Positions 43,570 to 52,778 of a stretch of 64,000 bases of DNA are shown here, piece after piece. Origin of the DNA: Luminiphilus sp051201685 (GTDB lineage Bacteria > Pseudomonadota > Gammaproteobacteria > Pseudomonadales > Halieaceae); contig NZ_CP179213.1 of NCBI RefSeq assembly GCF_051201685.1, positions 1,240,001-1,304,000 of the forward strand, in the 5' to 3' direction. Within the stretch, counting starts at the first letter, position 1, and each line of letters opens with the position of its first letter. The position numbers and the translations under genes were made by a program. The notes beneath the pieces were generated by a model. The model searched no databases and had not been told where the DNA came from. It was given only the letters and a program-made list of their open reading frames with translations.

Positions 43570-45768
43570 CTATTTGTCGGCTGGCGCTGGCATGAGCTTT
43601 TGCATTAAAAAGACGTAGAGCATGGCGTCGCGGCGGGCATACTCGCTGAGATTGGCTGCCGCTGCGTGTCCGCCGTCAATATTTTCGAAATACAAATAGT
43701 CATGTCCCAGCGTTTCAAGCAGGTGGGACATTTTCCGTGCATGCCCGGGATGAACGCGATCATCCTTGGTTGAGGTGTAAAGGAAAATCTCTGGATACTC
43801 CTGGGTTGCGCTAACATTGTGGTAGGGCGATATGCCGCGCAAAAAGGCCCCTTCTATTGGGTCGTCAGGATCACCGTACTCCCCCATCCATGAGGCTCCT
43901 GCCAGTAGCTTGTGGTAGCGCAGCATATCGAGCAGGGGCACGGCTGAAACCACGGCTTGCCAGAGATCGGGTCGCTGGGTGTACATAACGCCGGTGAGTA
44001 GCCCGCCGTTAGAGCCTCCATAAACCGCCAAGTGTTCAGCACTGGTCAGACCTTTAGCTGACAGGTCTTCGGCGACGGCGATAAGGTCATCGAAGATACG
44101 CTGCCGCTGCGTCTTGAGCCCTGCCTGATGCCAGGCAGGGCCAAACTCTCCGCCGCCACGGATATTCGCCAAGACATAGGCGCCGCCATTCTCCAGCCAA
44201 AGTTTGCCAAGGCTGCCCGAGTATCGGGGGCGCATGGAAACTTGGAAGCCGCCGTACGCATAAAGCAGAGTGGGGGTGGATCCATCTAGAGCTGTGTTTT
44301 TATGCCGAACGACGAAGTAGGGGATCACGGTGCCGTCAGGAGATCGTGTTTCAATCTGCTCTACGATGAGGCCTGAGCTATCAAAACGTTCTGGGATAGT
44401 CTTAATCGAGCGCAGCGTCATTTTGGCCGTATCCGCCAGCATTAATGTGTCTGGAGTTAGGAAACCCTCGGCATTGATAAAGGCAATATCTTCTTCGCGA
44501 CTGGCGCTGCTCAAACTTATCGTCAAGTTGTCAGGTGCAGGAATGGCTCTTTTTGACCATTCACCATCGGTAAAATCAAATGCCATCAAACCGCCAATGA
44601 CGTTATTGTCCACGGTTGCTAAAAGCGCACTTTTGGTGGCTGCGATGCTCCCAACCGATTCGGTTGGAGAAGGCAGATACAGTGTCCTTACGGCGGAAAT
44701 CTCCCCCGTACCAATAAAGTCAGGCAGGTTAATCGAGACTAAAGCGCCGGCGGGGTGAATTGCTGTCGTATTTTTAGCCTGCCAGTTCTCGGCAAGAGAA
44801 AAAACGAGCTCCCCCTGATAGAGCGTTTCAATTGATGTTTTGGCCGGAATTGGCAGAGTTTTAGGTTCGCCGATAGATGGCAAATACCAGTAGGTAGACT
44901 CGTAAAATGTTTGTGCCTGGGCAGCCATCATGTGCACCGTGCCACCATGATCCTCTAAGCGGACCGGCCACAAGCCGACATCTGTTGTGTTTCCCTCCAA
45001 CACGATCTCGGCACTTTCGAGCTTGGAGCCGCGGGACCAGCGATAAATAACGGAGGGATAACCCGAATTTGTGGTGTTGGCAGGTTCTGTTGCTAGAGCT
45101 ACCAGCACGGTGTTTTCGTCGACCCACGCGATGCTGCCTTTGGCCTCGGGTGTTTCAAAGCCATCGGGTACAAACTGTCGATCAGAAAGCGAGAACTCGC
45201 GTCGCACCGCGGCGTCGCTGCCTCCCTTAGATAGTGTGATTAGGCAGCGATCATACTGTGGGGCCAGACAGTCGGCGCCGCGCCAAACCCAATTGATGGC
45301 CTCCTTTTCAGCGAGGGCGTCCAGATCAATAATGACCTCCCACTCGGGGTTATCAGTCAGATAGCTCGTCAGCGATGCTCGTCGCCAAAGTCCGTGGGTA
45401 AATGTATTGTCTTGCCAAAAATTCCAGACGAATCCGCCGTAATAACTGCCATAGGGAATGCGGTCGTCACTTTCATACAGCGTTTGGGCGGTGGCTAGAA
45501 GTGAGTCATAACGCGCGTCGTCCTGCAGTCGGGTCGATGTTCGGGCGTTCTGTTTTCTTACCCAGTTCAGAGCTTGCTCGCCCTCTACATTCTCAAGCCA
45601 CAGTCGTGAGTCCGCAGGTGAGCGTGTTTGAGTAGCGGCTGTTTCGGTGCCCGCAGGGGGTGTAGTCGCAGATGGGTCAATGGCGTTCTGTGATTTGGCA
45701 GTCGCGCTCCAGCACGCTGTCGTTGTAAGTAGCAGTAAAAGGGTCGAAATTGTGGCGGGCAAGCGCAT
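43570..45768 (-). CDS. Prolyl oligopeptidase family serine peptidase, probable lipoprotein
   Basis: A 732-residue S9A-type peptidase. The N-terminus is a lipoprotein-like signal (LLLLTTTAC, Cys19), then a low-complexity Thr/Ala linker, a beta-propeller, and a C-terminal alpha/beta-hydrolase domain. The catalytic Ser is in YGGSNGGLLTG, the Asp lies near TKDDRVHPGHA, and the His is in DGGHAA. It also has the family's RGGGEFGPAWHQAG. It cleaves short peptides, probably in the periplasm. TAGGAG precedes the ATG at 45768. Confidence 0.92.
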   Translation of the reverse strand: MRLPATISTLLLLLTTTACWSATAKSQNAIDPSATTPPAGTETAATQTRSPADSRLWLENVEGEQALNWVRKQNARTSTRLQDDARYDSLLATAQTLYESDDRIPYGSYYGGFVWNFWQDNTFTHGLWRRASLTSYLTDNPEWEVIIDLDALAEKEAINWVWRGADCLAPQYDRCLITLSKGGSDAAVRREFSLSDRQFVPDGFETPEAKGSIAWVDENTVLVALATEPANTTNSGYPSVIYRWSRGSKLESAEIVLEGNTTDVGLWPVRLEDHGGTVHMMAAQAQTFYESTYWYLPSIGEPKTLPIPAKTSIETLYQGELVFSLAENWQAKNTTAIHPAGALVSINLPDFIGTGEISAVRTLYLPSPTESVGSIAATKSALLATVDNNVIGGLMAFDFTDGEWSKRAIPAPDNLTISLSSASREEDIAFINAEGFLTPDTLMLADTAKMTLRSIKTIPERFDSSGLIVEQIETRSPDGTVIPYFVVRHKNTALDGSTPTLLYAYGGFQVSMRPRYSGSLGKLWLENGGAYVLANIRGGGEFGPAWHQAGLKTQRQRIFDDLIAVAEDLSAKGLTSAEHLAVYGGSNGGLLTGVMYTQRPDLWQAVVSAVPLLDMLRYHKLLAGASWMGEYGDPDDPIEGAFLRGISPYHNVSATQEYPEIFLYTSTKDDRVHPGHARKMSHLLETLGHDYLYFENIDGGHAAAANLSEYARRDAMLYVFLMQKLMPAPADK

Positions 45769-45916
45769 CCAATGCTCCTAGGTGGTGTGGCGTGGACCCT
45801 GCTTCTGCGGGGCTCACTCCGCACGCCCCGGCCGGGCTGCATTAACGCCTAAGGCTGGGACTGCGAAGTTGTCTGTTGAACCGTCGCGGTTGCACTACAT
45901 GGGGCCAGATTGTCAA

Positions 45917-48124
45917 TTAAGCGAGTTGCAGGGGCAAGTCACGTAAACGTTGCCCGGTTGCGCGATACACCGCATTTGCCACCGCAGGGGCAAGCGGCGG
46001 TACGCCGGGTTCGCCTATTCCCGTCGGGGGCGTTTCGCTTTCTATAATGACAACGTCAACGGCGGGGGATTCGTTCATGCGTAAGATCGGGTAGTTGTGG
46101 AAATTGCTTTGCACAACGGCACCACCTTCCAGATCTATGCTCCCATAAAGCGCAGCGGTTAGCGCGAACATTACGGCGCCTTCCAGTTGTGCTGTGACGA
46201 TGTCAGGGTTGACTGCTAGCCCACAATCAACAACGCAGGTCACTTTGTGCACGCGAATCTGGCCTTCGGTAACCGACACTTCAGCAATTTGAGCCACATC
46301 AGTGCCAAAGGATGAATGCGCAGCAAATCCCAAATGGTGGTTTTCTGGCACTGTCATTGCGGCCATGAGCTGTCCTGCTTCAGCCACGACATTTTGCATT
46401 CGGGGTTTGTCGTTCAAGTTTTTTAGACGCAGTGCAACGGGGTCTAACTGCTTCGCTTCCGCGAGCTCATCCATCATCGATTCGACGGCAAAACTGGTAT
46501 AGGAATGTCCTACTGAACGCCAAAATGTGGTGGGTAAGCCGTGGTCAACCGATGCGTGGGAGACTTGGTAGCTCGGCAGGGAATAGGTTTCATGAAGTCC
46601 TTCAACACTGGAGCCGTCGACGGCCCAATTTTTGAAGACATAATCCATGGCGCCCGCAAGGCCATTGAGTAAGCCGGTGGGCAGGTTAGGCAGCACGCCT
46701 GGTAGGGCATTTTTAAAGGTTTGTGCAGAGATGTTAGCGCCGGAGCGACGGGCCTGCCACGCTGTAATGTGGCCTTCACTATCCGCAGCTGCCTTTATCT
46801 TCATCATCGCCGCGGGTCTGTAGAAACCATGCCGCAGGTCATCTTCTCGAGACCATAGCAGTTGCACGGGCTTATCGACGCTTAACGCAATCTCAGCTAC
46901 CTCAACAATATGAGACAACGTGGCACGGCGACCAAACCCGCCCCCTAGAAACTGATTGTGTATTTTTATGTTCCCTCTGGGCAGACCTGTCAGGCGCTCC
47001 AAAACGCCTTGTGCCGCGCCAACAAATTGCACGCCAGTCCATAGGTCGGCACCGTCCTCAGTGATTCGCAGGGTTGCGTTCAGCGGCTCCATGGGTGCAT
47101 GGGCGAGAAAGGGCGCGTAGTAGTCGGTTTCCAAAATTGTGCCGGCGTCAGCGTCGGCAAAGGCCTTTTCTGGATCTCCCGCACGGGTCGATTCAGTATC
47201 ATTGTCGGCCTCTAGTGCCGCGCTAAGGTCTTGTCGAACTTGCTCAGAGGTCACCGTTGAAAGCGGGGTCTCTTCCCAATCGATGGTGAGCTTTTTTGCG
47301 GCCTGATTGGCCTGCCAATATCGTTCGGCTACTACCGCAACCCCGCTTGATACCGGCACAACAGCGAGAACACCCGGGGCGACCCTTGCAGTGCTGTCAT
47401 CAAAGCTCAAAGCTTTGGATCCGGCTACTGGTGGCCGAACGACAACGGCGTAGACCATGCCGGGCACATCCGCATCGATGCCAAAGTTTGCTGTGCCTGT
47501 GGCCTTCGCCAGAGCATCGACTCTGGGAGCATCGGCACCAATGTATTTAAAACGTGAGGGCGCTTTTAGTTCGGAGGCGATGGGCATTTCTAAAGATGAA
47601 GCGGTTTCAACAAAATCACCGTAGGGATAGCGCCGGTCACCGGCAACAATGAACCCGTCAGCGGTGAGTAGTTGGTCGGCTGGTATGCCTAGGTCTAAGG
47701 AGGCCGCGTTAAGCAGCAGTGCACGGGTGTCAGCGCCAACTTGCCTTAAAGGCTCATAAAATACGCGAACGGCGTTAGAGCCTCCGGTTCCCTGAACACG
47801 AAACTCGGGGTTGTTGTAGTCTTCGTGAGAGCCCGCAGCTTTGACCAGCATGGTGGCGGGATTTACATCGAGTTCTTCACCGACAATCGTCGCTAGGCCC
47901 GTACGGATACCCTGGCCCATTTCATCGCTGGGACAATAAAAGGTGACATGATTATCTGGAGTAATTTGTAGAAAAGCGTTGGGTACAAAGCCAGCGTCAG
48001 TAACTTCGATGGGGTGCGGGCCCTTAAACGCGCAGCCGGGTAGGGCGACAGCTACCACGATGCCCCCTCCGACCATGCCAGAGGCCTTCAAAAAGTGTCT
48101 TCTGCTAAGGGTTTGATTGCTCAT
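45917..48124 (-). CDS. Molybdopterin-binding aldehyde/isoquinoline oxidoreductase large subunit
   Basis: A 735-residue xanthine dehydrogenase-family molybdenum subunit of the IorB type. The N-terminus has a Tat motif (SRRHFLKASG) and an LPGC sequence that could make it a Tat lipoprotein, so it faces the periplasm. GGGFGRRA, TFWRSVGHSYTSFAVESM and GIGEPGVPPLAPAVANA (catalytic Glu region) are present. It hydroxylates an N-heterocycle or aldehyde using water. An upstream in-frame ATG at 48220 lies inside the Fe-S subunit gene; the ATG at 48124 overlaps that gene's stop as ATGA and starts the Tat signal. No FAD subunit is present. Confidence 0.92.
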   Translation of the reverse strand: MSNQTLSRRHFLKASGMVGGGIVVAVALPGCAFKGPHPIEVTDAGFVPNAFLQITPDNHVTFYCPSDEMGQGIRTGLATIVGEELDVNPATMLVKAAGSHEDYNNPEFRVQGTGGSNAVRVFYEPLRQVGADTRALLLNAASLDLGIPADQLLTADGFIVAGDRRYPYGDFVETASSLEMPIASELKAPSRFKYIGADAPRVDALAKATGTANFGIDADVPGMVYAVVVRPPVAGSKALSFDDSTARVAPGVLAVVPVSSGVAVVAERYWQANQAAKKLTIDWEETPLSTVTSEQVRQDLSAALEADNDTESTRAGDPEKAFADADAGTILETDYYAPFLAHAPMEPLNATLRITEDGADLWTGVQFVGAAQGVLERLTGLPRGNIKIHNQFLGGGFGRRATLSHIVEVAEIALSVDKPVQLLWSREDDLRHGFYRPAAMMKIKAAADSEGHITAWQARRSGANISAQTFKNALPGVLPNLPTGLLNGLAGAMDYVFKNWAVDGSSVEGLHETYSLPSYQVSHASVDHGLPTTFWRSVGHSYTSFAVESMMDELAEAKQLDPVALRLKNLNDKPRMQNVVAEAGQLMAAMTVPENHHLGFAAHSSFGTDVAQIAEVSVTEGQIRVHKVTCVVDCGLAVNPDIVTAQLEGAVMFALTAALYGSIDLEGGAVVQSNFHNYPILRMNESPAVDVVIIESETPPTGIGEPGVPPLAPAVANAVYRATGQRLRDLPLQLA

Positions 48125-48612
48125 GAGTTCGCCTCCGTAGCAGCGGCGTCGTAACTGATAGCGCTGGCGGCTACTGACATGATGGCAGCCTTTATCCTGG
48201 GGTAGCAGCCGCAGCGGCAAATGTTTCCTGACATAGCGTTGTCAACGTCTTCACTGGAAGCACTGGGTTTATCGGCTATCAATGCGGCTGCAGCCATAAT
48301 TTGACCGCTCTGGCAGTAGCCGCACTGAGGCACATTGTGTTCTATCCAAGCGGTTTGCAGCGGATGTAGATCCTCTGGATTTCCAAGCCCTTCTATCGTG
48401 GTCACTGCTTTGTCAGCCGCAGCGGCTACAGGCAGAACGCAGGTTTTAATGGCCGTTCCGTCAAGGTGCATGGTGCAGGCGCCACACAAGCCAGCGCCGC
48501 AGCCAAATTTGGAGCCCTTGAGCTTAAAGTCATCACGTATAACCCATAATAATGGTGTACTCGGGTCACCATTAAAGCGGACAGGTTCGCCATTCAGGGA
48601 GAAGGTAATCAC
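48121..48612 (-). CDS. 2Fe-2S subunit of molybdenum hydroxylase
   Basis: A 163-residue IorA/CoxS-like iron-sulfur protein. The plant-type cluster ligands are Cys38, Cys43, Cys46 and Cys58. The second cluster uses Cys97 and Cys100 (CGYCQSGQ) and the CRCGCYPRI segment (Cys132, 134, 136). It passes electrons from the molybdenum subunit. The start is GTG at 48612. The gene is translationally coupled to the large subunit and diverges from the SDR gene across a 271-base region. Confidence 0.93.
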   Translation of the reverse strand: MITFSLNGEPVRFNGDPSTPLLWVIRDDFKLKGSKFGCGAGLCGACTMHLDGTAIKTCVLPVAAAADKAVTTIEGLGNPEDLHPLQTAWIEHNVPQCGYCQSGQIMAAAALIADKPSASSEDVDNAMSGNICRCGCYPRIKAAIMSVAASAISYDAAATEANS

Positions 48613-48802
48613 AAATAGAGTCCTAGTAAGTTGGTGGGATTAAGTGCTAGCAAGGGGTTCTGGGCTAGCAACGACCTATGGGTTCGACGATGGCGTGGGT
48701 GGAGCCTGTTTTTTGCAATGCGCAAAATTACAGACTGTCACCTGTCATGTAAAGTTATGCTCGGTCGCCGACAATTTTTGCGACTGAGCGCCCTACTACA
48801 TC

Positions 48803-48844
48803 GTTGTAATCAGGTACTGTTGTAATAGTACATGCACCATGTAC
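48803..48844. promoter_or_regulatory. Composite palindromic operator in divergent promoter region
   Basis: Direct repeats GTTGTAAT occur at 48803-48810 and 48819-48826. GTACTGTTGTAATAGTAC (48814-48831) is symmetric at 14 of 18 positions. GTACATG-CAC-CATGTAC (48828-48844) is perfect in its 7-base arms. The two palindromes share GTAC. They lie 40-80 bases before the SDR start and upstream of the molybdenum hydroxylase genes, so a TetR-like regulator could control both. No such regulator is in the window. Confidence 0.45.
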
Positions 48845-48883
48845 GCGGTGACGTAGCCGATGGTTTTATTGGAGGTAATTAGC

Positions 48884-49663
48884 TTGAAGATGGGAATCAA
48901 AGGTCGGCGAGCGCTGATCTGTGCGGGGTCAAAGGGCTTAGGAAGAGGTTGTGCTGAAGCATTAGCAGCAGAAGGGGTGCACCTGGTACTCAATGCCCGG
49001 GGTCATGAGGCGCTTGAGAGCACGGCAACAGCCATTAGAGAGGCCTATGGTGTTGAAGTCTCCACGGTGGCTGCTGATGTGACAACGCCTAGCGGCCGTG
49101 AAGCGATTTTAGCGGGTAGCGGTGATTTAGATATCTTGGTTAACAATGCTGGAGGCCCGCCACCGGGAAACTGGCGCGACTGGGACCGCGACGCCTTTAT
49201 TGCCGCCTTCGATGCCAATGCTTATGCAGCGATCGCTCTTATGCAAGCTACTGTGCCCGGTATGTGCGACCGTGGCTGGGGTCGGGTGGTCAATATCACG
49301 AGTGTTTCTGTTAAGCAGCCCATTGGAGTGCTGGGGTTATCGAATACGGCAAGGGCGGCCCTCACGGGTTTCGTTGCGGGTATTGCGCGTGATGTCGCCA
49401 AGCAAGGTGTCGCTATTAACAACTTGTTGCCGGGCCTCCACGCCACAGATCGAACGGTGGGTCTGGACACTTACGAGGCGAGCCTTACGGGGGAAAGTAA
49501 AGAGGCCGTTGCTGCGCGTCGTTGCGCGGCTATTCCAGCCGGCAGGTACGGTACCGCTGACGAATTTGGAGCCACATGCGCGTTTATATGCTCTGAGCAC
49601 GCGGGGTTTATGGTTGGACAAAATATACTCTTGGACGGCGGTGGTTTTAACAGTACGCTTTAA
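48884..49663 (+). CDS. SDR-family oxidoreductase with altered active site
   Basis: A 259-residue SDR-fold protein: CAGSKGLGRG cofactor loop, LVNNAGGPPPGNW, NITSVSVKQPIGVLGLSN, and DGGGFNSTL at the end. The Ser of NITS is kept, but the catalytic YxxxK reads SNTAR, so Tyr and Lys are replaced by Ser and Arg. Relatives annotated as 3-oxoacyl-ACP reductases share this feature. Its catalysis is unproven. A GGAGG at 48871-48875 fits a TTG start at 48884 (8 bases), while an ATG lies at 48890. It is divergent from the molybdenum hydroxylase genes. Confidence 0.83.
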   Translation: MKMGIKGRRALICAGSKGLGRGCAEALAAEGVHLVLNARGHEALESTATAIREAYGVEVSTVAADVTTPSGREAILAGSGDLDILVNNAGGPPPGNWRDWDRDAFIAAFDANAYAAIALMQATVPGMCDRGWGRVVNITSVSVKQPIGVLGLSNTARAALTGFVAGIARDVAKQGVAINNLLPGLHATDRTVGLDTYEASLTGESKEAVAARRCAAIPAGRYGTADEFGATCAFICSEHAGFMVGQNILLDGGGFNSTL

Positions 49664-49785
49664 GGTGCCGCGGTGGGCTTGCCGCAGCCAGTGCAGCCGT
49701 GTTTGCGAGGATGATCCTGGCAAGTCATGATAGCCGCTGTAGCGATTTCAGCATGAATTAATGGACACCGTTAGGAGAATCAAAC

Positions 49786-50253
49786 ATGAAGTTTTTGAAC
49801 CGTCTTGTCATTGTCGCCATCACCCTCACCGCAACTATCCCTGCGGTTGCTCACATCGAGAAAGCTGAGCCACTGCAGTCCCTGCGTCAATCGTATTTCG
49901 CGCTTCTAGGCATGACCTTTGGGCCTATGGCGGACATGGTGAAGGGAAAGATTGAGTGGAATGATGAGACTTTTCAGGCATGGGCTGACGATCTGGCTGG
50001 TGTATCTGGATATCAAGTCGAACGAGGTTTTGCCCCCGGTTCTGAAGAGGGGAAGACTCGCGCTAAACCTGAAATTTGGCTCAACGGTGAAGATTTCAAC
50101 GCAAAGCTGGCTGATTTTCGACGAGAAGCTGCGAAGTTGTCTGAGGTGGCCGCGCAAGGGGATCGCGCTGCAATTCAGGGGCAGTTTGGCGCTACAGGAA
50201 AAACCTGCAAAGCCTGCCACGATGAATACAAAGCCAAGGATTATCTTTACTAG
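49786..50253 (+). CDS. Cytochrome c' (class II c-type cytochrome)
   Basis: A 155-residue periplasmic protein with a signal peptide (cleavage near PAVAH) and a four-helix-bundle pattern. The heme motif CKACH (141-145) near the C-terminus is typical of class II cytochromes. It may accept electrons from the adjacent Tat-exported molybdenum hydroxylase or bind NO. TAGGAG precedes the ATG. Confidence 0.9.
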   Translation: MKFLNRLVIVAITLTATIPAVAHIEKAEPLQSLRQSYFALLGMTFGPMADMVKGKIEWNDETFQAWADDLAGVSGYQVERGFAPGSEEGKTRAKPEIWLNGEDFNAKLADFRREAAKLSEVAAQGDRAAIQGQFGATGKTCKACHDEYKAKDYLY

Positions 50254-50320
50254 AGGGGGCAACCTTCCTCCAGCTGGTTAGAGGGCACTTAGACAATAGG
50301 CTTCATTGAGGGCGCGGGTG

Positions 50321-51307
50321 ATGTCCCAAGAGAGAACCGTTCTATCGATCGATGGTGGGGGTATTCGCGGGATCATACCCGCGATGGTGCTGCATCACCT
50401 CGAGACGGCGACGGGTCATCGGGCAGCTGATCTTTTTGACCTTATGGTGGGTACTTCAACGGGGGGTATTTTAGCCTTGGGATTGGCGCAACCGGATCCC
50501 CAAAAACCTGCAAAGAGTCGATATGGCGCTCGTGACCTGGCTGACCTTTACGCCAATCGTGGGGCACAAATTTTCGGCAACAATCTGTGGCGTCAGTTTC
50601 GGTCGGCGCTGGGTATTTTTGATGAAAGCTATTCAGCTAGCCCCCTTGAGACGGCTCTTGCAGATTACTTCGATGACAACGTTTTAGGAGATTGTCGCTG
50701 TCCCACCATTGTCACGGCCTATGACTTGGAGGCTAGGTCGACGGCTTTTTTTAAAAGCTTTAAACCTGAGCACGCACAGATGCTTTGTAAGTCAGCGGCA
50801 AGAGCAACGTCGGCTGCCCCAACTTTTTTTGAGCCGGCGCAGTTCGAAGTAGCCGGTAAATCGACGGCACTCATTGACGGCGCAGTGTTCTTAAATTCTC
50901 CTGTTGTGTCGGCTTACGCTGAAGCGTTGAGGTTGTTTCCGGGTGACAGGATTACCGTTATCTCATTGGGTACAGGTGAGCTTGCGCAGCCCATTTCGGG
51001 AAAGCAAGCTGCAGGCTGGGGCAAGATTGGTTGGATGTTGCCGGTGCTTGATTGCGTGTTTGATGGCATGGCCAAAGCCGCTGATTATCAGATGGCACTT
51101 TTCTTGGGTGAGCGCTATCAACGGTTCCAGCTCACTCTTGATAAGGCGAGTGATGAATTGGATAACGCCACACCCCAAAATATCGCTGCGCTGTTTGAGG
51201 AGACTGTTCAGTTGATTGATCGAGAGGCTGTGAGGTTAGGTCGTCTCATTCACTACTTGCAGGCAAAGCAGCCGCCATCGGCTATGGACCCAGCTCAGGA
51301 TTCATAG
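50321..51307 (+). CDS. Patatin-like phospholipase
   Basis: A 328-residue patatin-family lipid acyl hydrolase. The oxyanion motif DGGGIRG (11-17), nucleophile Ser46 in GTSTGG, and the dyad Asp in IDGAVF are all present. No signal peptide, so cytosolic or membrane-associated. The ATG at 50321 with GAGG upstream is preferred over a TTG at 50306. The 3' end overlaps the convergent XdhC-type gene by 26 bases. Confidence 0.9.
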   Translation: MSQERTVLSIDGGGIRGIIPAMVLHHLETATGHRAADLFDLMVGTSTGGILALGLAQPDPQKPAKSRYGARDLADLYANRGAQIFGNNLWRQFRSALGIFDESYSASPLETALADYFDDNVLGDCRCPTIVTAYDLEARSTAFFKSFKPEHAQMLCKSAARATSAAPTFFEPAQFEVAGKSTALIDGAVFLNSPVVSAYAEALRLFPGDRITVISLGTGELAQPISGKQAAGWGKIGWMLPVLDCVFDGMAKAADYQMALFLGERYQRFQLTLDKASDELDNATPQNIAALFEETVQLIDREAVRLGRLIHYLQAKQPPSAMDPAQDS

Positions 51308-52259
51308 TGCTGGTTGCAGTCTTGCGCCGCAGTTGAGTGATTTCAGCCATGATGGCTACCGCAATTTCCCACGGCGTTTTACTGCCAATATCGAGACCAA
51401 CAGGGGCGTGCAGTCGTTGCAATTGGGCCTGAGTGACCCCCAGTGCGGTTAGGCGCTCTAAGCGAGCACGGGTGGTTCTGATAGAACCCAACGCACCGAC
51501 GTACCAAGCGGGAGTTTCTAAAGCTTCAAGAAGCGCCATATCGTCAATGCGGGGATCATGGGTAAGCGTGACAATGACGTTTTTGGGGTCGCAGCTGCGC
51601 GCGGCGATGATGTCGTCTGGTAGGCCATGTAGCAGTTCTACGTCAGGTCCTTGCCACTGAGTAATAACGTCCTCGCGGGTGTCGGTAACAATCACTTCGT
51701 AGTCCATAGCAAGTGCCAAGTGAGCCAACACCTGAGCGAGTTGCCCGGCGCCTACGAGCAGCATCTGCATTTTAGGACCCAGCCCTTGCCTTAATGCATT
51801 TTGTGTCAGGCTCAGAGGGGCATAATCATCGGTGACCTCTACAGATGTAATGCCAGTTGACAGCTCTGTTGTTCTGACTACGGAGTTTCTTGCCCGCAGT
51901 GCAGTGACAACATCGGTCACCCAGTTTGCACTAGCAGGGGAGAGCTGCTGCACCAAAATATGTAAACGCCCCCCGCAGGGCAGCCCTAATCGCTCATTTT
52001 CCTCCGCAGAAACGCCGTATTCGATAAGTTGTGGGGTTGAGGCATCAATTGCATCTGTACGCAGTTTGTCGAGCAGGTCTTCTTCAACGCAGCCCCCCGA
52101 CAGCGTGCCAATACTGTGTTCGCCGCAGCTCCCGAGCATCGAGCCCACCGGGCGAGGTGATGACCCTACAGCCTTTACAATAGTGCACAAATATGGAGCG
52201 CTGCCGCTATTAAGCCACTCGACGAGTTTTTCAAAAACTTCCTGATCTTGGCTTTGCAT
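51282..52259 (-). CDS. XdhC/CoxI family molybdenum enzyme maturation protein
   Basis: A 325-residue protein of the XdhC family, which binds molybdenum cofactor and supports its sulfuration for xanthine dehydrogenase-type enzymes. N-terminal XdhC_CoxI pattern: TIVKAVGSSPRPVGSMLG and GTLSGGCVEEDLL. C-terminal Rossmann domain: MLLVGAGQLAQVLAHLA and YVGALGS. The Cys of GGCVE and GLPCGGRL are typical. The likely client is the molybdenum hydroxylase encoded 3 kb upstream. Confidence 0.92.
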   Translation of the reverse strand: MQSQDQEVFEKLVEWLNSGSAPYLCTIVKAVGSSPRPVGSMLGSCGEHSIGTLSGGCVEEDLLDKLRTDAIDASTPQLIEYGVSAEENERLGLPCGGRLHILVQQLSPASANWVTDVVTALRARNSVVRTTELSTGITSVEVTDDYAPLSLTQNALRQGLGPKMQMLLVGAGQLAQVLAHLALAMDYEVIVTDTREDVITQWQGPDVELLHGLPDDIIAARSCDPKNVIVTLTHDPRIDDMALLEALETPAWYVGALGSIRTTRARLERLTALGVTQAQLQRLHAPVGLDIGSKTPWEIAVAIMAEITQLRRKTATSTMNPELGP

Positions 52260-52331
52260 AGCGAGTCGATGACTTCCTTGTATTAGCCGGAGATAGTTGT
52301 CGGCGTGGGTTTAATTTATGTGCTCGACCGA

Positions 52332-52778
52332 TTAGCGGTCGGTCCAAGCGATGATGTGGTCCTCGAGCTGCTCGGGGTCGATAGTAGTCTCACAAATGAC
52401 CCGGTGCTTTACGGTGCAGGTTGCTCGGTGCACTTGCATGGGATCTGCGCTTTTTAAGTGATGCCATTCGGGAAGGTCTTCACCCGCAGCAAGCAGCCGA
52501 TAGGCGCAGGTCGCGGGCAACCAATGATAGGACTCAGGGCTTGTTTGGCGTAAATCCAGGCAGTCCGGAACTCGTTTTAATCGATTTTTATAGTCACTGC
52601 ACCTGCCCGAGGAGTGATCAAGTAACTGGCAGGCAACGCTGGTGTAATAGATTTCTCCGGTGTCTTCATCCTCAAGTTTGTTGAGGCAGCATTTGCCACA
52701 GCCATCGCATAGAGACTCCCACTGTTGAGTTGAGAGTTCGTTCATCGGCGTTGTTTGCCAAAAGTTGGGCGCTGTCAT
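52332..52778 (-). CDS. YcgN/UPF0260 cysteine-cluster protein
   Basis: A 148-residue protein resembling E. coli YcgN as I recall it: FWQTTP, LSTQQWESLCDGCGKCCLNKLEDEDTGEIYYT split by few changes, and HWLPATCAYRLLAAGEDLPEWH. The Cys pattern suggests metal or Fe-S binding; the function is unknown. The ATG at 52778 matches the family N-terminus and overlaps the preceding GFA gene stop (ATGA), so the longer frame from 52820 is rejected. Confidence 0.88.
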   Translation of the reverse strand: MTAPNFWQTTPMNELSTQQWESLCDGCGKCCLNKLEDEDTGEIYYTSVACQLLDHSSGRCSDYKNRLKRVPDCLDLRQTSPESYHWLPATCAYRLLAAGEDLPEWHHLKSADPMQVHRATCTVKHRVICETTIDPEQLEDHIIAWTDR

